From positions 1 through 9,998 of the forward strand of contig JACDCP010000100.1 of the NCBI GenBank assembly GCA_013817465.1: a DNA stretch of 9,998 nucleotides. The letters are read 5' to 3'. The position numbers were made by a program, and so were the translations under genes. The notes under the pieces were generated by a model, which made no database searches, was not told the origin of the DNA, and worked only from the letters and a program-made list of their open reading frames with translations. Each line of letters starts with the position of its first letter. Within the stretch, counting starts at the first letter, position 1. This document shows, piece by piece, positions 6,490 to 9,998 of the stretch. Source of the DNA: Gammaproteobacteria bacterium (lineage in GTDB: Bacteria > Pseudomonadota > Gammaproteobacteria > Steroidobacterales > JACDCP01).

Positions 6490-6506
6490 AGCCGCCGGTC
6501 GCGGCT
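6490..6506 (+). promoter_or_regulatory. Small hairpin in the rpoN 5' leader
   Basis: AGCCGC (6490-6495) pairs with GCGGCT (6501-6506) around a five-base loop, ending 21 bases before the rpoN ATG. No Shine-Dalgarno is evident between the hairpin and the ATG. In GC-rich DNA a six-base stem can arise by chance, so a role in rpoN translation is only a possibility. Confidence 0.2.
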
Positions 6507-6527
6507 CTCACCCGGTCCCGCCGTATT

Positions 6528-7934
6528 ATGTTGAAACCCTCGCTGCAACTGCGTCTGGGACAACAGCTCACCATGACGCCGCAGCTGCAGCAGGCGATCC
6601 GATTGCTGCAGCTCCCGATCCTCGATCTCCAGAGCCAGATCCAGGACGCTCTCGAGAGCAATATCATGCTCGAGAGTGCGGATGAGGCGCAGGAAACCGC
6701 CTCGCGTGCCGCCGAATCCCCGCGCGAGGCCGTCGAATCGCGCATCGTCGACGATACCTGGTCGGATACGCGGGTCATCGGACCGCGCAACGATTCTTCG
6801 TGGTCCTCGAGCGAACCCCGCCCCACGCAGGATTTCGAAGATCACTCCGGCGAAACTCTGCGCGATCACCTGCTCTGGCAGCTCGGCTTCGAGAAGCTGG
6901 ATGCGCGCAACACGGCCATCGGCCAGGCGATCATTGACGCGGTCAACGACGACGGTTATCTCGTGGACTCGCTGGAAACGATTCAGGCGAGTCTCCAGCC
7001 GGAGTTGAGCGTGTCGCTCGACGAGGTCGAGCACATGCTGGCCGAGATTCAGCGTCTGGATCCGGCGGGCATCGCGGCGCGCTCCCTCGGCGAGTGCCTC
7101 TGCCTCCAGCTCCGGCAGCTCGAGCCGGGGACACCGGGGCTCGAGCTCGCAGTCGTGCTCGCGAACGATCATCTCGAGCTCGTCGCTGAGCATCAATTTC
7201 CGGCACTTCGTCGCGAGCTGCGCGCTACTGACGAGGAGTTGCAGGATGCGCTGGCGCTGGTGCGCGCCTGTCATCCACGACCGGGCTCATCGATATTCTC
7301 CGGCACCGCCGAGTATGTCGTGCCGGATGTCTTCGTGCGCAAGCAGGACAAACGCTGGGTTGTCGAAGTGAACGCCGCGACAGCGCCGCGCATCCGCGTC
7401 AATCAGGCCTACGCCGGACTATTGAGCCGCGACGGTGATCACGACGTGCTGCGTACGCAGCTACAGGAGGCTCGCTGGCTCGTACGCAGCCTGGAAATCC
7501 GCAATGACACCCTGCTCAAGGTCGCGCGCTGCATCGTGGAGCGCCAGCAGGCCTTTCTCGAGCACGGCGAGGAACTCATGGAGCCCATGGTCCTGCGCGA
7601 TGTGGCCGAGGAAGTGGAAATGCACGAATCCACCATCTCGCGGGTGACGACCAACAAGTACATGCACACGCCGCGCGGCGTCATCGAATTCCGTTACTTC
7701 TTTTCCAGCCATGTGCAGGCTGCCGACGGCAGCGGCTGCTCATCGACCGCCATCCGCGCGAAAATGCGCAAGCTGATCGGCCAGGAGGATCCGCGCCGGC
7801 CGATGAGCGACAACAAGATCGCCAAAGCATTGTCCAATGACGGCATACAGGTTGCGCGGCGCACGGTGGCGAAGTATCGCGAGGCGATGCAGATTCCGTC
7901 GTCGAGCGAGCGCAGACGGATAGCAATCAGATAA
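6528..7934 (+). CDS. rpoN: RNA polymerase sigma-54 factor (RpoN)
   Basis: Alternative sigma factor that directs RNA polymerase to -24/-12 promoters and needs an AAA+ activator. It typically controls nitrogen, motility and envelope genes. The 468-residue product has the full layout. Region I (LQLRLGQQLTMTPQLQQAIRLLQL, residues 6-29) is the glutamine-rich activator-interacting part. An acidic variable region II covers about 50-115. The core-binding region follows (about 115-300). A helix-turn-helix lies around VLRDVAEEVEMHESTISRV, and the RpoN box ARRTVAKYRE is at 443-452 near the C-terminus. The ATG gives the standard MLKPSLQLRLG start, but no Shine-Dalgarno is visible. Genes for hpf, ptsN and rapZ follow, the classic rpoN neighbourhood. 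The TAA stop falls inside a heptanucleotide tandem array. Confidence 0.98.
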   Translation: MLKPSLQLRLGQQLTMTPQLQQAIRLLQLPILDLQSQIQDALESNIMLESADEAQETASRAAESPREAVESRIVDDTWSDTRVIGPRNDSSWSSSEPRPTQDFEDHSGETLRDHLLWQLGFEKLDARNTAIGQAIIDAVNDDGYLVDSLETIQASLQPELSVSLDEVEHMLAEIQRLDPAGIAARSLGECLCLQLRQLEPGTPGLELAVVLANDHLELVAEHQFPALRRELRATDEELQDALALVRACHPRPGSSIFSGTAEYVVPDVFVRKQDKRWVVEVNAATAPRIRVNQAYAGLLSRDGDHDVLRTQLQEARWLVRSLEIRNDTLLKVARCIVERQQAFLEHGEELMEPMVLRDVAEEVEMHESTISRVTTNKYMHTPRGVIEFRYFFSSHVQAADGSGCSSTAIRAKMRKLIGQEDPRRPMSDNKIAKALSNDGIQVARRTVAKYREAMQIPSSSERRRIAIR

Positions 7935-7962
7935 CAGATGTCAGACGACAGATAACAGAAAG
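7928..7962 (+). repeat. Heptanucleotide tandem repeat (CAGAYRA, five units) spanning the rpoN stop
   Basis: Five consecutive seven-base units all start with CAGA. The first and fourth are identical (CAGATAA at 7928-7934 and 7949-7955); the others vary in the last three bases. This also makes CAGATAACAGA occur twice exactly 21 bases apart. The first unit contains the rpoN TAA stop. The array fills most of the 54-base rpoN-hpf gap and ends 14 bases before the hpf Shine-Dalgarno. A unit of seven is not a multiple of three, so copy number changes could alter the rpoN 3' end or the spacing to hpf. Confidence 0.75.
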
Positions 7963-7976
7963 AAGGGCAGAACCAG

Positions 7977-7982
7977 AAGGAG
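7977..7982 (+). promoter_or_regulatory. hpf: Shine-Dalgarno AAGGAG that fixes the hpf start
   Basis: AAGGAG is a near-perfect ribosome binding site. It abuts the ATG at 7983 with no spacing and lies six bases before the ATG at 7989. The second ATG is therefore the start, giving the family-typical MQLDLTGHHVEIT. It is the strongest ribosome binding site I see in the window, which fits a protein needed in quantity. Confidence 0.8.
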
Positions 7983-7988
7983 ATGAAC

Positions 7989-8309
7989 ATGCAATTGGAC
8001 CTCACCGGACATCACGTAGAGATTACGGATGCGTTGCGTCAGTACGTCGACAGCAAGCTCAGCCGGCTCGAACGGCATTTCGACAACGTGACCGACATCC
8101 ACTGTATTCTGACCGTCGAGAAGCTGCGCCACAAAGCGGAAGCGACGGTGCAGGTCAGCGGCGGAAAACTTTACGCGGACGCGGTAGAGGAAGATATGTA
8201 CGCGGCGATCGACGCGCTGAGCGACAAGCTGGATCGCCAGGTGAAGAAGTACAAAGAGAAGCTGACGGACCATCATGCCGGCGAAGCGCGCAGGGAGCGT
8301 TTCGCCTGA
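7989..8309 (+). CDS. hpf: Ribosome hibernation-promoting factor, short form (HPF)
   Basis: Binds the 30S decoding region in stationary phase and helps form inactive ribosome dimers together with RMF in gammaproteobacteria. The 106-residue product matches short HPF: MQLDLTGHHVEITDALRQYV at the N-terminus, then LTVEKLRHKAEATVQVSGGKLYADAVEEDMYAAIDALSDKLDRQVKKYKEKL. The C-terminus is a short charged tail (HHAGEARRERFA). There is no long C-terminal dimerisation domain, so it is not the long HPF type. It sits between rpoN and ptsN as in E. coli and Pseudomonas. Confidence 0.97.
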   Translation: MQLDLTGHHVEITDALRQYVDSKLSRLERHFDNVTDIHCILTVEKLRHKAEATVQVSGGKLYADAVEEDMYAAIDALSDKLDRQVKKYKEKLTDHHAGEARRERFA

Positions 8310-8334
8310 GGGCGGTTCCGCGCAAATATTTATC

Positions 8335-8811
8335 ATGAGTTCTCTGGATGACCTGCTCGCACCCGAACGGGTGCTGCGCAACGCCGAGGCGCGCAGCAAG
8401 AAACATGCGCTCGAAATTGTCAGCGAGCTGATTGCCTCGGCCGCGGGCAGTCAGACGCGCGGTGAGGTATTCGATGCCCTGGTCGCCCGCGAAAAGCTCG
8501 GCAGCACGGCGCTCGGCCGCGCGGTGGCCATACCGCATGGCCGCCTGGCAGGGCTCGAGCGCAGCGTCGGCGCGTTCCTTCGATTGCCGGAGCCCGTCGA
8601 ATTCGATGCGCCGGACGGGCGGCCGGTAGATCTGATCTGCGCCGTCGTGGTGCCGCAGGCCTGCGGCGAAGAGGAGCCGCGCAGCATCGCGCGCATTGCG
8701 GAGCGATTGTCGGACCGGCAGTTTCGCGTCATCCTGCGGCAGGCTTCCAGCAGCCGCGAGCTGTACAATCTGCTGGTCCACTGCGACGCGGACAGGTCCG
8801 CCAGCGCGTGA
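8335..8811 (+). CDS. ptsN: Nitrogen-related phosphotransferase EIIA-Ntr (PtsN)
   Basis: PTS EIIA type 2 domain protein. It accepts phosphate from the PtsP-NPr chain and regulates potassium transport, nitrogen metabolism and, in E. coli, envelope precursor synthesis. The 158-residue product carries the phosphorylated histidine as His68 in GRAVAIPHGRL, with LGSTALGRAVAIPHG matching the family loop and PVDLICAVVVPQ forming a core strand. The ATG at 8335 is chosen because MSSLDDLLAPERV aligns with the family N-terminus. An in-frame ATG at 8275 would overlap hpf and add a 20-residue non-family extension. No Shine-Dalgarno precedes 8335; the leader is AT-rich (CAAATATTTATC). The NPr gene that would phosphorylate it is not in this window. 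Confidence 0.96.
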   Translation: MSSLDDLLAPERVLRNAEARSKKHALEIVSELIASAAGSQTRGEVFDALVAREKLGSTALGRAVAIPHGRLAGLERSVGAFLRLPEPVEFDAPDGRPVDLICAVVVPQACGEEEPRSIARIAERLSDRQFRVILRQASSSRELYNLLVHCDADRSASA

Positions 8812-8834
8812 GCTGACAGCATGCCTGGAGCCGC

Positions 8835-9731
8835 GTGCGGCTGATCATCGTCAGCGGGCTGTCCGGGTCGGGCAAGAGCGTGGCATTGCACATGCTCGAG
8901 GACCTCGATTTTTACTGCATCGACAATATCCCAGCCGCCCTTCTGACCTCGGTAATCTCCGAGATCATCGCCACCCGGGACCACACTTACGACCTGACCG
9001 CCGTCGGTGTGGATGCCCGCAATCGGCCCACCGACATCGATGCCGTGCCACAGCTCGTAGAGAAGCTGCGCACGGACGGCGTGCAGTGCGAGGTTCTCTT
9101 CCTGCACGCCGATGACAATATCCTGCTCAAGCGTTACAGCGAGACCCGCCGCAAGCATCCACTAAGCGGCCGTCGCTTGAGCCTGCGCGAGGCAATCGCG
9201 CGCGAACGACAGGTACTGGCTCCGATCCGTGAGACAGCCGATCTCATCATCGACACGACGCGTACCAGCGTCCACGATCTCCGCGACGCCGTGCGCTCGC
9301 GTATTGAGCAGCGCGCGGAGGGCAAGTTGTCGCTGCTGTTCGAATCCTTCGGCTACAAGCACGGCATCCCGAGCGACGCCGATTTCGTCTTCGACGTGCG
9401 TTGTCTGCCCAATCCCTACTGGGATCTTGCGCTGCGACCCTGGAGCGGCAAGGACGCGCCGGTGACAGATTACCTCGAGCAGCAGCTCGATGTGCGCGCG
9501 ATGCTGGCGGACATCACGGCTTTCCTCGATGCGTGGATTCCGGCTTTCAAGCGGTCCAACCGAAGCTACCTCACAGTGGCGCTAGGCTGTACCGGCGGCC
9601 AGCATCGATCCGTGTACATCGTGGAACGGCTCGCCGCGCACTTCAGTGCGAGCTACGATCACGTACTGACGCGTCATACCGAGCTCACCGCGCGTTCGGG
9701 CGATATCGTCGGCGTTCAGCCTGGCGAATAG
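8835..9731 (+). CDS. rapZ: RNase adaptor / P-loop nucleotide-binding protein RapZ
   Basis: In E. coli RapZ binds glucosamine-6-phosphate and guides RNase E to the small RNA GlmZ, controlling GlmS and thus peptidoglycan and LPS precursor supply. The 298-residue product has the Walker A GLSGSGKS (8-15), ALHMLEDLDFYCIDNIPAALL after it, VFESFGYKHGIP-type C-domain motifs (LLFESFGYKHGIPSDADFVFDVR), and the highly conserved NRSYLTVALGCTGGQHRSVYI (GCTGGQHRS at 251-259). The start is GTG at 8835 with GGAG (8827-8830) four bases before it. The C-terminal tail after TRHTEL is ARSGDIVGVQPGE, lacking the basic KRK ending of E. coli RapZ. It follows ptsN by 23 bases, likely in the same operon. Confidence 0.96.
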   Translation: MRLIIVSGLSGSGKSVALHMLEDLDFYCIDNIPAALLTSVISEIIATRDHTYDLTAVGVDARNRPTDIDAVPQLVEKLRTDGVQCEVLFLHADDNILLKRYSETRRKHPLSGRRLSLREAIARERQVLAPIRETADLIIDTTRTSVHDLRDAVRSRIEQRAEGKLSLLFESFGYKHGIPSDADFVFDVRCLPNPYWDLALRPWSGKDAPVTDYLEQQLDVRAMLADITAFLDAWIPAFKRSNRSYLTVALGCTGGQHRSVYIVERLAAHFSASYDHVLTRHTELTARSGDIVGVQPGE

Positions 9732-9750
9732 TTTCCGCGACGCGATCGAT

Positions 9751-9779
9751 TTCAACCCGCCAAATATTCGCGCTACACT
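9751..9779 (+). promoter_or_regulatory. Weak candidate promoter upstream of mgtE
   Basis: TACACT (9774-9779) could be a -10 box, with TTCAAC (9751-9756) a poor -35 at 17 bases spacing. It lies in the 83-base gap between rapZ and mgtE. The gap is too short for an M-box type magnesium riboswitch and I see no structured leader. Confidence 0.25.
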
Positions 9780-9814
9780 CCGCGGCGCAATAACCCCGGC
9801 CGCGAGCGCGCACC

Positions 9815-9998
9815 ATGGAATCAGCGGACAAGAAGGAATTCCGGCTGCAGGCGCTGCGGACCGCTCTCGAGAGCGGCACCATGCGCGGCATCCACCGGAT
9901 GATCAACTCGTTGCATCCGGCCGAGATCGCCTCGCTGCTCGAGTCTCTGCCGTCTGCCCGGCGCGAGGTCGTCTGGGAGCTTGTCGATCCGGAGGATG
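9815..9998 (+). CDS. mgtE: Magnesium transporter MgtE, N-terminal fragment (3' end cut off)
   Basis: Only the first 61 codons are in the window, with no stop. The visible part reads MESADKKEFRLQALRTALESG, then MINSLHPAEIASLLESLPSARREVVWELVDPED. The LHPAEIASLLESLP and VWELVDPED patterns are typical of the MgtE N-terminal superhelical domain, a cytosolic Mg2+ sensor that precedes CBS domains and five membrane helices. mgtE is found downstream of the rpoN-ptsN-rapZ cluster in several non-enteric gammaproteobacteria. The Shine-Dalgarno is weak. The alternative is another protein with an MgtE N-domain; the context favours mgtE itself. Confidence 0.82.
   Translation, partial: MESADKKEFRLQALRTALESGTMRGIHRMINSLHPAEIASLLESLPSARREVVWELVDPED

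Noticed and set aside
6367..6534. Small 55-codon frame between lptB and rpoN
   Set aside because: Starts just after the lptB stop but has no Shine-Dalgarno, an Arg/Ser-rich product with no recognisable motif, and overlaps the rpoN start. Probably chance.
6381..7274. 297-codon minus-strand frame antisense to rpoN
   Set aside because: Shadow of the rpoN reading frame, rich in Arg, Leu and Glu, with no recognisable domain.
7983..7988. hpf start at the first ATG
   Set aside because: The Shine-Dalgarno AAGGAG directly abuts this ATG with no spacing. The ATG six bases later is correctly spaced and family-typical.
8275..8334. Upstream ATG start for ptsN
   Set aside because: It overlaps the hpf 3' end and adds a 20-residue extension absent from the family.
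9732..9814. Possible magnesium riboswitch before mgtE
   Set aside because: The gap is only 83 bases with no stable multi-helix fold visible, and the M-box is much longer.
1..9998. A novel defence, mobile or biosynthetic system
   Set aside because: Every substantial coding region is a recognisable housekeeping gene in a known gene neighbourhood. No CRISPR array, transposase, integrase, tRNA or rRNA is visible. Only the repeat elements are accessory in character.

Overview
The window is a GC-rich stretch of a gammaproteobacterial chromosome and is almost entirely core housekeeping genes. Gene order is (degS/algW-type protease, +) - (murA, -) - (bolA/ibaG-type, -) - kdsD - kdsC - lptC - lptA - lptB - rpoN - hpf - ptsN - rapZ - mgtE (last nine +, mgtE cut by the window end). 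The order kdsD-kdsC-lptC-lptA-lptB-rpoN-hpf-ptsN-rapZ is the classic gammaproteobacterial LPS-transport/sigma-54 cluster. The nearby murA, BolA-family gene and AlgW/DegS protease, in these orientations, resemble the Pseudomonas-type arrangement more than the enterobacterial one. Non-enterobacterial features (GTG/TTG starts, mgtE after rapZ, no npr) fit a deep-branching gammaproteobacterium (Xanthomonadales/Nevskiales/Woeseiales-like). That placement is inference, not identification.

Left part (1-2832): the protease gene and murA converge on a 171-base gap filled with inverted repeats. These are a TAGGTGCCGGGCACC palindrome that begins on the protease stop codon, a second GGTGCC/GGCACC hairpin, and a long nested inverted repeat with 19-base perfect arms that runs up to the murA stop codon. 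A matching TAGGTGTCGGGCACC hairpin lies between murA and the BolA-family gene and supplies the last codons and stop of that gene. These look like REP/RAYT-type non-autonomous repeats. No transposase is present.

Central part (2833-6364): after a 150-base divergent intergenic region, kdsD, kdsC, lptC, lptA and lptB form a tight operon. kdsD and kdsC are one base apart. The next three junctions are all four-base overlaps with the starts TTG, GTG and ATG (TTGA, GTGA, ATGA). KdsD and KdsC make Kdo from the arabinose-5-phosphate step onward. LptC, LptA and LptB are parts of the machine that moves finished LPS from the inner membrane across the periplasm.

Right part (6365-9998): a 163-base gap with a good extended -10 motif precedes rpoN (sigma-54). 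A five-copy heptanucleotide tandem repeat contains the rpoN stop codon. It is followed by hpf (ribosome hibernation), ptsN (EIIA-Ntr) and rapZ (RNase adaptor/GlcN6P sensor). The NPr gene that follows rapZ in E. coli is absent. Instead a separate, truncated mgtE (Mg2+ channel) begins near the window end.

I see no phage, CRISPR, defence, toxin-antitoxin or secondary-metabolite system, and no RNA gene. The observations most worth a second look are the repeat elements around murA, the heptad array at the rpoN stop, the altered RapZ C-terminus and the apparent compaction of the locus.
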